Part shown: in pieces, positions 26,567 through 34,727 of the stretch | Numbering within the stretch: the first letter of the stretch is position 1 | Layout: each line of letters opens with the position of its first letter | DNA from: an uncultured Megasphaera sp. | GTDB lineage: Bacteria; Bacillota; Negativicutes; Veillonellales; Megasphaeraceae | Direction: 5' to 3' | Assembly (NCBI GenBank): GCA_934202965.1 | Contig: CAKPYN010000009.1 | Coordinates: forward strand, 12,304-76,303 | DNA: 64,000 nucleotides | Translations under genes and position numbers: made by a program | Notes under the pieces: model-generated | What the model was told of the DNA's origin: nothing | Seen by the model: only the letters and a program-made list of their open reading frames with translations | Databases searched by the model: none

Positions 26567-27340
26567 CTAGTATAAAAGAATGGATAATACATAATTACAG
26601 ATAAAAATAAAAATAATCGACGTAACAACCGACCGTGTTGTTGCCTGCCCTACGCCTTCGGCACCGCTTTGAGCATGCATGCCTTCATGACAAGCAATCA
26701 AGGCAATAATGCCGCCAAAAAACATAGCTTTAATCAGTCCGTAAACGACATCACTGACTGCCGTAAACAGCTCAATCGAGTTAATATACGAAAAATGCGT
26801 CAGTCCGGCGCAAAACACAGCGACGGCATATCCGCCGGCTGTTCCAATTAAGTAGCCATAGAACGCTAATACAGGCACCATAATCACGCAGGCCGCAAAC
26901 CGAGGGACGACCAAATAGGCTACCGGATTGACCGCCATACAACGCAAGGCATCAATCTGTTCGGTCACTTTCATCGTTCCCAATTCCGCCGTCATGGCCG
27001 CACCGACTCGACCGGCTACGACAACGCCTGTCAAGATAGGACCTAATTCCCGTCCCATGGCGATAGACATAATACCGCCCAACGTAGACTGGGCACCATA
27101 GCGAAGCAAAATATCCACAATCTGCAAGGTCATAACCATACCGGCAAACAGCAAAGTCAGACTCACAATAGGCAGGGAATTGACACCTAAATGGGACATT
27201 TGCGCAATCGTCAAGCGGCGCTGAATTTTGGGAAGCTGTCGCAGTGTCTGCATGAATAAAATGGAAAGAACGCCTATTTCTTCAAATATATGAAGGGTAA
27301 AAGAGCCTATCTTTTCCAATATATACTGCACAGACACCAA
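26567..27340 (-). CDS. mlaE: Phospholipid transport permease MlaE
   Basis: 257 residues, five to six membrane segments. MlaE family: 'GRELGPILTGVVVAGRVGAAMTAELGTMKVTEQIDALRCM' pattern is conserved (seen about 90-130). It forms the inner-membrane core of MlaEFD. First gene of the mlaE-mlaF-mlaD-tolC unit; GGGAGGAG stands before the ATG, and a TATAGT extended -10 lies about 30 bases upstream. Confidence 0.96.
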   Translation of the reverse strand: MVSVQYILEKIGSFTLHIFEEIGVLSILFMQTLRQLPKIQRRLTIAQMSHLGVNSLPIVSLTLLFAGMVMTLQIVDILLRYGAQSTLGGIMSIAMGRELGPILTGVVVAGRVGAAMTAELGTMKVTEQIDALRCMAVNPVAYLVVPRFAACVIMVPVLAFYGYLIGTAGGYAVAVFCAGLTHFSYINSIELFTAVSDVVYGLIKAMFFGGIIALIACHEGMHAQSGAEGVGQATTRSVVTSIIFIFICNYVLSILLY

Positions 27341-27569
27341 CTCCTCCCGTTCTTCATGGTACCGTCCATTTTACTATACCATACTCTATTGTAAAGTAAA
27401 ACAAAGACCTGTAATTGTTAAAAAACTGTAAGAAAACTTAAAATCCATTTTGAGTTTTCTACAAATAAGATAATAGCATTTTATCATCAAAATGGCAAGA
27501 AAAAATCCTGTTTCCCTTCCTATTTTCTCAGTCCATTCACATCTATATCGTGGGACTATACGGGTGTGA

Positions 27570-27598
27570 TATAATATGTATATATAAATTTTTATATA
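27570..27598 (+). promoter_or_regulatory. Promoter and palindrome before the nitroreductase
   Basis: Extended -10 TGATATAAT (hexamer 27570-27575) followed by an 18-base perfect palindrome at 27581-27598 (tatataaa-tt-tttatata), where a repressor over the transcription start would sit. No -35 of note. Which protein binds is unknown. Confidence 0.5.
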
Positions 27599-27635
27599 GT
27601 CTAATATGTCATCAAATCATACAGGAGGGATCGTC

Positions 27636-28160
27636 ATGAATGAAACAATTCAAACCTTAATCAATCGCCGCAGCGTTCGCAGTTATACAAGTCAGCAAAT
27701 TGCAGAAGAAGATTTGCAGCTCATTTTAAAAGCTGGTGAATATGCTGCCAGCGGCATGGGATTACAACCGGTTACAATGGTTGTCGTACAGGATAAAGAA
27801 ACCATTGCGCAGCTCACGGCCATGAATGCCGCCATTATGGGAACAGACCAGGACCCCATGTATGGCGCGCCTACGATTATTGTTGTATTGACAGATCCCG
27901 AAAAATCAGCCAATGCTTGGTCCGACGGCTGCTTAGTGATGGGCAACTTGATGAATGCGGCCGCTTCGTTAGGCCTTGGCTCTTGCTGGATTAATCGCGC
28001 GAAAGAAGAATTTGAATCGCCCGAAGGCAAAGCCCTTCTAAAAAAATGGGGACTACCTCAGCATCTCGTCGGTGTAGGACACTGCATCGTTGGGTACGCA
28101 GCGCAACCGGCAAAACCAGCTAAACCCCGCAAAGCCGATTTTATCAAATACGTTCGCTAA
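27636..28160 (+). CDS. Nitroreductase-family FMN oxidoreductase
   Basis: 174 residues from the chosen ATG, which has AGGAGGG seven bases upstream; an in-frame ATG ten codons earlier has no site. The FMN-binding start 'RRSVRSYTSQQI' (about 9-20) and 'LGLGSCWINRAKEEF' near 115-130 place it in the nitroreductase superfamily. Such enzymes reduce nitro groups, quinones or flavins with NAD(P)H in the cytoplasm; the substrate cannot be read from sequence. Single-gene unit with its own promoter and terminator. Confidence 0.9.
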   Translation: MNETIQTLINRRSVRSYTSQQIAEEDLQLILKAGEYAASGMGLQPVTMVVVQDKETIAQLTAMNAAIMGTDQDPMYGAPTIIVVLTDPEKSANAWSDGCLVMGNLMNAAASLGLGSCWINRAKEEFESPEGKALLKKWGLPQHLVGVGHCIVGYAAQPAKPAKPRKADFIKYVR

Positions 28161-28180
28161 CTGTTTTTACTGTATCAAAC

Positions 28181-28215
28181 AAAAAACCGCATGTTTTTTA
28201 ACATGCGGCTTTTTG
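28181..28215. terminator. Bidirectional terminator
   Basis: Stem 28187-28195 with 28200-28208 (CCGCATGTT), flanked by six A on the left and TTTTT on the right. It serves the nitroreductase on the plus strand and the hydrolase at 28251 on the minus strand. Confidence 0.8.
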
Positions 28216-28250
28216 TCGCTTCTACGCAACTGTCGTACCCTATGGCATCA

Positions 28251-29021
28251 TTACATGATATCATAAATATCCCGTGCCAAATAGGATAAATCAGAAATCG
28301 TTTGGGCTTCATCGGTAATGCCGTCCGCCATGAGACAGCAGACATAGGGAATCTTGTCCTTCCAAACAATACCACAGTCATGATATAAGCCATCCAGCTC
28401 TCCCGTCTTATGGTCTACACGCACGGGATGCGGAATCTGTGCCGGCAGAATGCAATTATCTTCTTGGCACGAAAGAATCTGCAGCATTGCCGTATCCAGG
28501 GGATTACCCAAGCAGTTTCCTTTGGCAAGCTGCCACAACAGATGGCCCATATCACTAGCTGTCGTTTTATTTTCTCGTCCCGCTTTAGCTGCGGCAAAAT
28601 CCATCATCTTTCGCTGTAGTATCGTATGTTTCATACCTTGACACGCGATTTCTTCATTAATGGCGTCCATGCCCAATAGGTCAATGAGCATATTGGTACA
28701 TGTATTATCGCTTTCTACAATCATATGCTGCACTAGTTCACGAATCGTGACCGGTGTACCTTCCTTCTTTTCCCCAAAAGAGCCGCCATCGACGAGCTGA
28801 TGCAGGGGCAAAACCCTTTCAAAGGAAATGTTGCCCTTTGCCGCTTGCCGAAAGGCCTGTATCATAATCGGTATCTTAATTAAACTAGCCGACGGCATAC
28901 AACGATCATTGTCAACAAATGCCGTCTGAGAATCCAAAGGCCGACAATATACCGAAAGTTTTATCGATTGCTGCAACCGTTTTTCTTTTTGTTGCTGCAG
29001 CCACGTCGTATTGATTTGCAT
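28251..29021 (-). CDS. Class A beta-lactamase-fold serine hydrolase
   Basis: 256 residues from the chosen ATG (29021), preceded by AAAGGATGG; this start leaves 16 bases after zur, while longer frames would overlap it. Motifs: S46-L-I-K49 (SxxK), S104-D-N106 and K205-T-G207. The omega-loop E166-x-x-N of true class A enzymes is not recognisable; the segment reads 'AKAGRENKTTASDM'. There is no signal peptide, which is odd for a penicillin-recognising enzyme. It belongs to the beta-lactamase-2-like family; beta-lactam resistance should not be assumed. Confidence 0.8.
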   Translation of the reverse strand: MQINTTWLQQQKEKRLQQSIKLSVYCRPLDSQTAFVDNDRCMPSASLIKIPIMIQAFRQAAKGNISFERVLPLHQLVDGGSFGEKKEGTPVTIRELVQHMIVESDNTCTNMLIDLLGMDAINEEIACQGMKHTILQRKMMDFAAAKAGRENKTTASDMGHLLWQLAKGNCLGNPLDTAMLQILSCQEDNCILPAQIPHPVRVDHKTGELDGLYHDCGIVWKDKIPYVCCLMADGITDEAQTISDLSYLARDIYDIM

Positions 29022-29037
29022 TTCATCCATCCTTTCT

Positions 29038-29487
29038 TTACACATGCTGTGTCGTATGGCGTTTTTTTTGACATTCCGGACAATACCCATATAATTCCAG
29101 CTGATGCCCTACGACTTCAAACTGCGTTTTTTGGGCAACATCCTGCTCAAACGTCGTCAGTGGACAATGAGGTAGTTCTACGATTTTATGACAACACAAG
29201 CAGATTAACCGATGCTGATGACCTACGGAACGCAGGGAAAATCCGTATTTACGAAGATCCGGTAAATACGATTTCTCTGTCAGTCCTTTTTCTGTAAACA
29301 TTTCTAAGATGCGATAAATCGTCGATACATTAATTGGTTTCCCTTGTTCTTGCAAGACTTGATAAATATCATCCGGTGTCAGCACACCAGCTTTCGCAAT
29401 CAGCAAGTGAAGCACAGCACTGCGAGCCTTTGTATTTTTTAATCCATACCGATGTAAATGTTCCCCTAAATCTTGTATTTCATCCAT
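29038..29487 (-). CDS. zur: Fur-family zinc regulator (Zur-like)
   Basis: 149 residues. Winged helix with 'VSTIYRILEMFTEKGL' as recognition region, then the dimerisation domain with 'HQHRLICLCCHKIVEL' and the pair C-x2-C near the end ('YCPEC') that makes the structural zinc site. The ATG at 29487 has GGAGGAAG upstream and lies one base past the znuB stop; a GTG five codons earlier overlaps that ribosome site. Zur is preferred over Fur or PerR because it is the third gene of znuC-znuB-zur. The palindromes at 31016 and 31081 are its likely targets. Confidence 0.87.
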   Translation of the reverse strand: MDEIQDLGEHLHRYGLKNTKARSAVLHLLIAKAGVLTPDDIYQVLQEQGKPINVSTIYRILEMFTEKGLTEKSYLPDLRKYGFSLRSVGHQHRLICLCCHKIVELPHCPLTTFEQDVAQKTQFEVVGHQLELYGYCPECQKKRHTTQHV

Positions 29488-29488
29488 A

Positions 29489-30292
29489 TTATCTTCCTCC
29501 ACCAGCAGTCATTTCTTTATAGAAAATAACCAATAAAAGCATGACAACCGATATAATAGCCGTAATGCCGCCAGGTGCCGCATCTACCCAAAACGAAATA
29601 AACAGACTGATGATAATATCCAAAAAGCCAAATAATACGGAATATTCCAAAGTACGGCGAAATCCTTTTTGTAACTGCAAAGCCGTCGCTACAGGCAGGG
29701 CAATGAGTGAACTAATAACTAAAATGCCTACTATACGAATGGCTACAGAAATCGTTGCTGCTACCAAAATAGCAAAAATATAATTAATCAGTTTTGTTTT
29801 AACCCCGGCAATTTGGGCACCATCTTCATCAAAGGTCAGCATGACCAACTGGGGATACAATTTAATAATCGTCAGTAAGGAAATAATACTCAAGGCAACA
29901 ACAGACCATACGTCTTCTTTGGTAACAGTCAGCATACTGCCAAATAAAAAGGATTCAACATTAGCATGAACAAGGCCGGCACTCATAATCGTAATAGCAA
30001 TGCCGACGGATAAGGCTAAAATAATGACTAAAATCAGTTCGGCATAGCGGCGAAATCGCTGCCGTAATACTTCGATTAATACACCAAAGACCGATGTCAA
30101 ACCAAAGGCACTCAAAATCGGATTGACATCCAGCAATAAACCGACAGCAACCCCGGCCAATGAGGCATGGGCCAAGACATCGCCAATCATCGAATAGCGA
30201 CGCAACACCAAAAACATACCAATCAGCGGGCAGACGATCGAAATCAAAACAGCAACGATAAATGCATTTTGTATAAATGCATATTCAAACAT
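29489..30292 (-). CDS. znuB: Zinc ABC transporter permease ZnuB
   Basis: 267 residues with about eight membrane segments, ABC-3 family. 'RRYSMIGDVLAHASLAGVAVGLLL' (about 31-54) is the family hallmark. It imports Zn (or Mn/Fe) together with ZnuC and the binding protein ZnuA. Zinc is inferred from the Zur gene behind it. Its ATG overlaps the last base of the znuC stop. Confidence 0.9.
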   Translation of the reverse strand: MFEYAFIQNAFIVAVLISIVCPLIGMFLVLRRYSMIGDVLAHASLAGVAVGLLLDVNPILSAFGLTSVFGVLIEVLRQRFRRYAELILVIILALSVGIAITIMSAGLVHANVESFLFGSMLTVTKEDVWSVVALSIISLLTIIKLYPQLVMLTFDEDGAQIAGVKTKLINYIFAILVAATISVAIRIVGILVISSLIALPVATALQLQKGFRRTLEYSVLFGFLDIIISLFISFWVDAAPGGITAIISVVMLLLVIFYKEMTAGGGR

Positions 30293-30957
30293 TAGACATC
30301 ATCTCCCATCGTATCCGATACATATTCCTGAATATACTCCTTCGGTGAGCAAAAATGGCCGTGCCCTCCGACTACATGAAACATTTTCGTTGAATTATGA
30401 ATGGCAAATTTCAAGTTGTGTTCTACCGTAAGAACCGTTACGCCATGTTGTTGATTTAAATTTTTGATAAAGGGATATAATTCCATTTGGCTTTTAACAT
30501 CAATCCCCGTAGACGGTTCATCGAAAATAAGCAAATCCGGATGTCCCATCAACGCGCGGGCAATTAGTACTTTTTGACACTGACCGCCTGAGAGATTGCC
30601 AATGAGGGAATCTTTTAAATGATATACATTCATCTGTTCCAAGGCTTTGCAAATGCATTCCTTATCTTTAAATCCCAAAATATGCCGCTGGCAATTTAAC
30701 ACTTCATATACGGTAATGGGAAATTGATTTAGCGTATCAAATCGCTGGGGCACGTAGGCCGTATGCTGAAAAGTATTCGTAATCGTTCCGACACTGGGTG
30801 ACAGTAATCCTAAAATCAGTTTGATCAGCGTACTTTTACCGCTGCCATTTTCACCAACAACAGAAATATAGTCACCATCGGCAATCTGCATATGAATATC
30901 CTGTAGTAAATAGGGCCCATGTTCATATGCAAAAGAAACATGGTCTAATTGTATCAT
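30292..30957 (-). CDS. znuC: Zinc ABC transporter ATPase ZnuC
   Basis: 221 residues. Walker A 'GENGSGKST' (about 36-44), signature LSGGQ, Walker B 'LLIFDEPSTGID'. A His-rich tail ('HVVGGHGHFC') is common in metal transporters. It is the first gene of the minus-strand zinc unit, read from the promoter at 30996-31023. Confidence 0.92.
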   Translation of the reverse strand: MIQLDHVSFAYEHGPYLLQDIHMQIADGDYISVVGENGSGKSTLIKLILGLLSPSVGTITNTFQHTAYVPQRFDTLNQFPITVYEVLNCQRHILGFKDKECICKALEQMNVYHLKDSLIGNLSGGQCQKVLIARALMGHPDLLIFDEPSTGIDVKSQMELYPFIKNLNQQHGVTVLTVEHNLKFAIHNSTKMFHVVGGHGHFCSPKEYIQEYVSDTMGDDV

Positions 30958-30995
30958 ATCCGTTTCTCCTTATTATATATGTAAACAACACTCGT

Positions 30996-31023
30996 ATTAT
31001 ACCATTTCCAAAAGTAAATGCAA
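30996..31023 (-). promoter_or_regulatory. znuC promoter
   Basis: On the minus strand TTGCAT, a 16-base spacer and TATAAT (plus 31018-31023 and 30996-31001). The -35 lies within operator 1, so a bound repressor would block polymerase. Confidence 0.75.
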
Positions 31024-31036
31024 GGCATTTGCATTT
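31016..31036. promoter_or_regulatory. Zinc operator 1
   Basis: Perfect 8-5-8 palindrome, AAATGCAA-ggcat-TTGCATTT. It covers the -35 of znuC and abuts the -35 of znuA, so one site can control both directions. Probable Zur binding site. Confidence 0.75.
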
Positions 31037-31037
31037 A

Positions 31038-31066
31038 TTGACAAATATTCGTATCGGTGCTATCAT
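31038..31066 (+). promoter_or_regulatory. znuA promoter
   Basis: Exact TTGACA (31038-31043), 17-base spacer, TATCAT (31061-31066). It lies between the two operators. Confidence 0.8.
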
Positions 31067-31080
31067 ATCACCTGTGCTTG

Positions 31081-31101
31081 AAATGCAAAGCATTCGCATT
31101 T
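31081..31101. promoter_or_regulatory. Zinc operator 2
   Basis: Same 21-base motif as operator 1 with two changes (AAATGCAA-agcat-TCGCATTT). It lies 65 bases on, just past the expected znuA start of transcription. Confidence 0.75.
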
Positions 31102-31130
31102 AGAGTTGGATTAGGAAAGGAGAAATTACA

Positions 31131-32036
31131 ATGAAAAAATGGTTTTCTTTTTTGTGCTGTTTGATGCTGGCAATAACAGTATTAGCTGGCTGCGGTCCTG
31201 CGGCACCGGCAGCTAAAGACAATGGTAAGCTAAACGTAGCCGTTTCTTTTAATGCGATGAAAGAATTTACGCAAGCTGTAGGGAAAGACAAAATCAATAT
31301 TACGACGATTATTCCTGATGGAACGGAACCGCATGATTTTCAACCTACAACGAACAATATGAAAGAACTTCAGCAATCCAATGTGTTTATCTATAACGGA
31401 TTTGGCATGGAACCATGGGCTGAAAAAACAATAAAAGCCTTAGATAAAAAAGACTTAGTTGCCATCAATGCGTCCCAAGGCATCGATCCTATCGTTCTTA
31501 CTGATGAAAAAAAACGAAAAGAACATGGCAATTACGATCCCCATTGTTTCCTTAGCTTAGTAAACGCGCAAATTGAAGTCAAAAACATTGCTGACGCCTT
31601 AGCAAAAGCCGATCCGAAAAATGCTGATTTCTATCAAAAAAACGCAGCCGACTACAATGCACAACTCCAACAGCTCTATACGGAATATAAAGGAAAATTC
31701 CAAGGCGTTCCGAATAAACAATTTGTTACGGGCCACGCTGCCTTCGGATACTTGTGCCGTGATTTTGGACTAACGCAAACCAGCGTAGAATCTGTATTTG
31801 CTGATGGTGAACCGACAACCCAGCAATTAGCTAACCTCGTGGAATATTGTAAAACCCACCAGGTAAAAACAATTTTCACAGAAGACATGGTTAGCCCAAA
31901 AACATCACAAACGTTAGCAAATGAAGTCGGTGCTTCCGTCAAAACCATTCATACCATGGAAAGCGGTGAAGGTTCTGCTTCCTACATCGATCGCATGAAA
32001 GAAGATTTAGACGAAATATATACAAGCTTGCAATAA
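31131..32036 (+). CDS. znuA: Zinc-binding lipoprotein ZnuA/AdcA-like
   Basis: 301 residues. Lipoprotein signal ending in LAGC (Cys at 22), so it is anchored by lipid. Cluster A-I metal-binding protein: the usual ligands appear as H in 'GTEPHDFQPT', H in 'YDPHCFLSL' (commonly DPHVWLDP), H in 'VTGHAAFGYL' and the acidic 'FTEDMVSPK'. The His-rich loop of Zn-specific members is short here ('KKRKEHGNYDPH'). AAAGGAG precedes the ATG. Divergent from znuC under shared operators. Confidence 0.92.
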   Translation: MKKWFSFLCCLMLAITVLAGCGPAAPAAKDNGKLNVAVSFNAMKEFTQAVGKDKINITTIIPDGTEPHDFQPTTNNMKELQQSNVFIYNGFGMEPWAEKTIKALDKKDLVAINASQGIDPIVLTDEKKRKEHGNYDPHCFLSLVNAQIEVKNIADALAKADPKNADFYQKNAADYNAQLQQLYTEYKGKFQGVPNKQFVTGHAAFGYLCRDFGLTQTSVESVFADGEPTTQQLANLVEYCKTHQVKTIFTEDMVSPKTSQTLANEVGASVKTIHTMESGEGSASYIDRMKEDLDEIYTSLQ

Positions 32037-32051
32037 AAGAGGGATGATATC

Positions 32052-32636
32052 TTGACTCGTCGTGAATTTTTTAAGCTGTCTTTTGCTGCATTGACAGCTT
32101 TATCTACAGCACCGGTCTTACCGGTACTTGCCAGTGAAAATACCAAACACATTATATCGTAGCCGTCGATTCAAGAAACCCATCTTACTTTTTCTGAAAC
32201 GCTTATTCCTAGAAAGATAACCAATCTTTTGATTTTGCATCATGTCGGAGGAACGAATCGCGAAGTTTCAGCTTCAGAAATTCATCAATGGCATTTGCAG
32301 AATGGCTGGGCTGGTATCGGGTATCACTACGTCATCCATAAAGATGGCCGTATTGAACAAGGACGGCCAGAAGGCACAATCGGCGCTCATTGTTACGGAT
32401 ACAATCAAACCTCTATTGGCATTGTATCAGTTGGTAATTTTGATATTGCTTGGCCTACAAAACAACAACTATCCAGTGCGACACACTTAGTAGCCTACTT
32501 ATGCCAGCGGTATCATATTCAACCTTCTGCATCTACCATTGTTGGCCATCGCGATTTAAATTCTACAGACTGTCCAGGACAACACTACTATAATTATTTG
32601 CCAACACTCCGACAGGATGTCATCAAAGCATTGTAA
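32052..32636 (+). pseudogene. Tat-exported N-acetylmuramoyl-L-alanine amidase, broken by UAG
   Basis: A frame opens with TTG at 32052 after GAGGGATG and encodes a twin-arginine leader ('TRREFFKLSF', then a hydrophobic core and a VLA site). Codon 37 is TAG (32160-32162). The same frame continues without shift into a complete amidase_2 domain: zinc ligands in 'LHHVGG', 'VGHRDLNSTDCPG', plus 'GIGYHYVIHKDGRIEQGRP' and 'IGAHCYG'. The domain would cut the amide bond between MurNAc and L-Ala. A single base change explains the break; a sequencing error or readthrough are the alternatives. An internal TTG at 32229 lacks a ribosome site. It follows znuA by 15 bases. Confidence 0.75.
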
Positions 32637-32680
32637 TCAGAAGGGGAACACAAATCAATCAATACCACGTATGTCGTATC

Positions 32681-32725
32681 AAAAGAGAGGTTGTGAAATG
32701 ACTATCATTTCACAACCTCTCTTTT
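32681..32725. terminator. Bidirectional terminator
   Basis: Perfect 20-base stem (32681-32700 with 32706-32725), loop ACTAT, A tract left and T tract right. Separates the convergent amidase and symporter genes. Confidence 0.9.
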
Positions 32726-32767
32726 TAGTATATGAGCCCCTATATCCCTATCTATATGTTTCGTCTC

Positions 32768-34147
32768 TTAATGCCCTGCTGTTACTTTTTCTTCCATTTC
32801 AACAGCTGCTTCTTTTTCTTTCAAATGGGCATGATATTTTTTCGTTTCTGCTACGACGACACCGCTCAAGCCAATTAAGGCAATCAAGTTTGGAATCGCC
32901 ATCAGGCCATTTACAATATCAGCCAATACCCAAATGACATCCAATTTAAGAAATGCACCGCAAGCAACGAGAATGATAAAAATAACCCGATATGGCATAA
33001 TTCCCTTTACGCCAACCAAATATTCAATGCAGCGTTCCCCATAATAGTTCCAGCCAAGAATTGTCGTGAAAGCAAACAACGTCAAGCCAATGCAGAGAAT
33101 CATGCTACCCCAAGCCGGATATGCCTGCAGGAATGCAGAGTTTGTTAAAGCCGCGCCGTTCAGGTCCCCCGTCCAAGCACCGCTGACAACAATGACAAGA
33201 CCGGTTAATGTGCAAATAATAATCGTATCAATAAAGGTACCGGTCATCGAAATAAGTCCCTGTTCAGCCGGCCATTTGGTCTTCGCTGCGGCTGCGACAA
33301 TCGGCGCGCTGCCCAAACCGGATTCATTGGAAAATACGCCGCGGGCTACACCATTTCGCATTGCCATAAGAACAGTAGCTCCCAAGAAACCGCCAGCTGC
33401 TGCCGTCGGCGTAAAAGCACAAACAATAATCTGTTCAATCGCTGCCGGAACTTTATCATAAAAAGCAATCAAAAAGCCAACCGTAGAAATAACGTAAATA
33501 ATAGCCATGGCCGGAACGATTTTAGCGGCAACTTTGGAAATAGACTGCAGCCCGCCGATCGTAACGGCAGCTACAACAATAGTCAGGATAACAGCCGTAT
33601 ATTCAACAGGTACATCTGTTGCCAACTTCATAATTTCTACAATGGAATTGACCTGTGCAAATGTACCAATGCCAAAGAAGGCAACGAGAACACCAAAGAA
33701 GGCAAACAAGAATGCCAAGGGTTTAAATTTTTTGCCAAGGCCATTTTCAATATAATACATCGGGCCACCGGAAATATCGCCGTTTTTATCAACTGTACGG
33801 TATTTAACTGCCAAACAGCCTTCGGCATATTTGGTTGCCATACCGACGAATGCAGCCATCCACATCCAGAAGATAGCTCCCGGACCGCCTGCATGAATCG
33901 CCGTTGCAACGCCAACGATGTTCCCTGTGCCTACGGTTGCTGCCAAGGCCGTGCAAAGTGCTTTGAAGCTATCAACATCGCCGTCACCCTTATTTTTCGC
34001 TGTAAAAATCAGCTTCAGTGCCCGCGGCAATCTAAATACCTGTAACAAATGCAGGCGAACTGTCAGCATCAAACCGGTTCCAATCAGCAACACTAGCAGC
34101 GGCGGTCCCCATACAAAACTATCAATCGCATTCAACGTTTCCAACAT
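32768..34147 (-). CDS. Alanine/glycine:cation symporter (AGCS family)
   Basis: 459 residues with about ten to eleven membrane segments. Family signatures are intact: 'GTGNIVGVATAI' (about 75-86), 'GGPGAIFWMWMAAFVGMATKYAEG' region, 'GGPMYYIENGLGKKFKPLA' and 'ESGLGSAPI'. It imports alanine or glycine with Na+. The glycine riboswitch in its leader argues that glycine is a main substrate. GTAGGGA lies five bases before the ATG. Confidence 0.95.
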   Translation of the reverse strand: MLETLNAIDSFVWGPPLLVLLIGTGLMLTVRLHLLQVFRLPRALKLIFTAKNKGDGDVDSFKALCTALAATVGTGNIVGVATAIHAGGPGAIFWMWMAAFVGMATKYAEGCLAVKYRTVDKNGDISGGPMYYIENGLGKKFKPLAFLFAFFGVLVAFFGIGTFAQVNSIVEIMKLATDVPVEYTAVILTIVVAAVTIGGLQSISKVAAKIVPAMAIIYVISTVGFLIAFYDKVPAAIEQIIVCAFTPTAAAGGFLGATVLMAMRNGVARGVFSNESGLGSAPIVAAAAKTKWPAEQGLISMTGTFIDTIIICTLTGLVIVVSGAWTGDLNGAALTNSAFLQAYPAWGSMILCIGLTLFAFTTILGWNYYGERCIEYLVGVKGIMPYRVIFIILVACGAFLKLDVIWVLADIVNGLMAIPNLIALIGLSGVVVAETKKYHAHLKEKEAAVEMEEKVTAGH

Positions 34148-34182
34148 AATTCCCTACCCCTTTATACTGTAATAATAAAGAC

Positions 34183-34220
34183 AAAAAAACCTATCCTCAG
34201 CATATCCTCTGAAGATAGGT
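34183..34220 (-). terminator. Terminator in the symporter leader
   Basis: On the minus strand a 12-base stem (one mismatch; plus arms 34189-34200 and 34209-34220) followed by seven U. It lies between the riboswitch and the symporter ATG and is its likely expression platform. Confidence 0.8.
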
Positions 34221-34257
34221 CATGAAAAACAACATAGGGAAAAAAATAATGTCTATG

Positions 34258-34436
34258 CTATCCTCTGTCCTTTTGCCTGAGAGATTGGGAAAGAAATTTC
34301 TCATCCTTGCACCTTCGGCGCCCGATTAGGGACTCTCCAGAGTTGTGTCTGTACACGGTCCTGCCCAATGGGCACCTGAGAGTTTAACTCCTTCGGTAGG
34401 CTCCTAACCTTCTCCCATGTACTTCGTCCACTTCAT
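34258..34436 (-). ncRNA. Tandem glycine riboswitch
   Basis: Two glycine aptamers in a row on the minus strand. The first holds 'ACCGAAGGAG' and 'CTCTCAGG'; the second holds 'CGCCGAAGGTGCAA' and the classic end 'CTCTCAGGCAAAAGGACAGAG'. Joined by a short linker with 'CTCTGGAGAG'. Its place before an AGCS transporter and a terminator makes control of glycine uptake clear; whether glycine turns the gene on or off cannot be settled by eye. Confidence 0.95.
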
Positions 34437-34451
34437 ATGTGATTGATTGAA

Positions 34452-34480
34452 ATTATACGCCATCTTTCTCCATTTTGCAA
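34452..34480 (-). promoter_or_regulatory. Promoter of the riboswitch-symporter transcript
   Basis: Minus strand TTGCAA, 17 bases, TATAAT (plus 34475-34480 and 34452-34457). It begins transcription about ten bases before the first aptamer. Confidence 0.8.
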
Positions 34481-34573
34481 CCCCTATTCTTACAAAAATG
34501 TATCACGAGTGGACATTTTTGCGTTGGCTATGCAAAATTTTATAAAGATGTTATTGATATAATTGTAAAATTA

Positions 34574-34611
34574 TTCAAAATACTTTTTTATTTTCAAAAA
34601 AGTATTTTGAA
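34574..34611. repeat. A/T-rich perfect hairpin
   Basis: Perfect 16-base stem, arms 34574-34589 and 34596-34611, made almost only of A and T. It lies in a very A/T-rich spacer between the surE terminator and the symporter promoter. Purpose unknown. Confidence 0.55.
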
Positions 34612-34674
34612 ATATAAAAATATTTGAAAAATCAAAAAATTATTTGATACTGTGTGGATGCAATGAAAACAAAT

Positions 34675-34723
34675 AAAAAAAGTGATTCATGCGCAGCCTA
34701 ACTGCATCATCAATCACTTTTAT
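34675..34723 (-). terminator. Terminator after surE
   Basis: Two-part stem (outer AGTGATT/AATCACT, inner ATGCGCAG/CTGCAT) and a U run on the minus strand, five bases past the surE stop. Confidence 0.75.
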
Positions 34724-34727
34724 TTTC

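Noticed and set aside
28251..29021. Antibiotic-resistance beta-lactamase
   Set aside because: No export signal and no recognisable general-base Glu in the omega loop; kept as a beta-lactamase-fold hydrolase.
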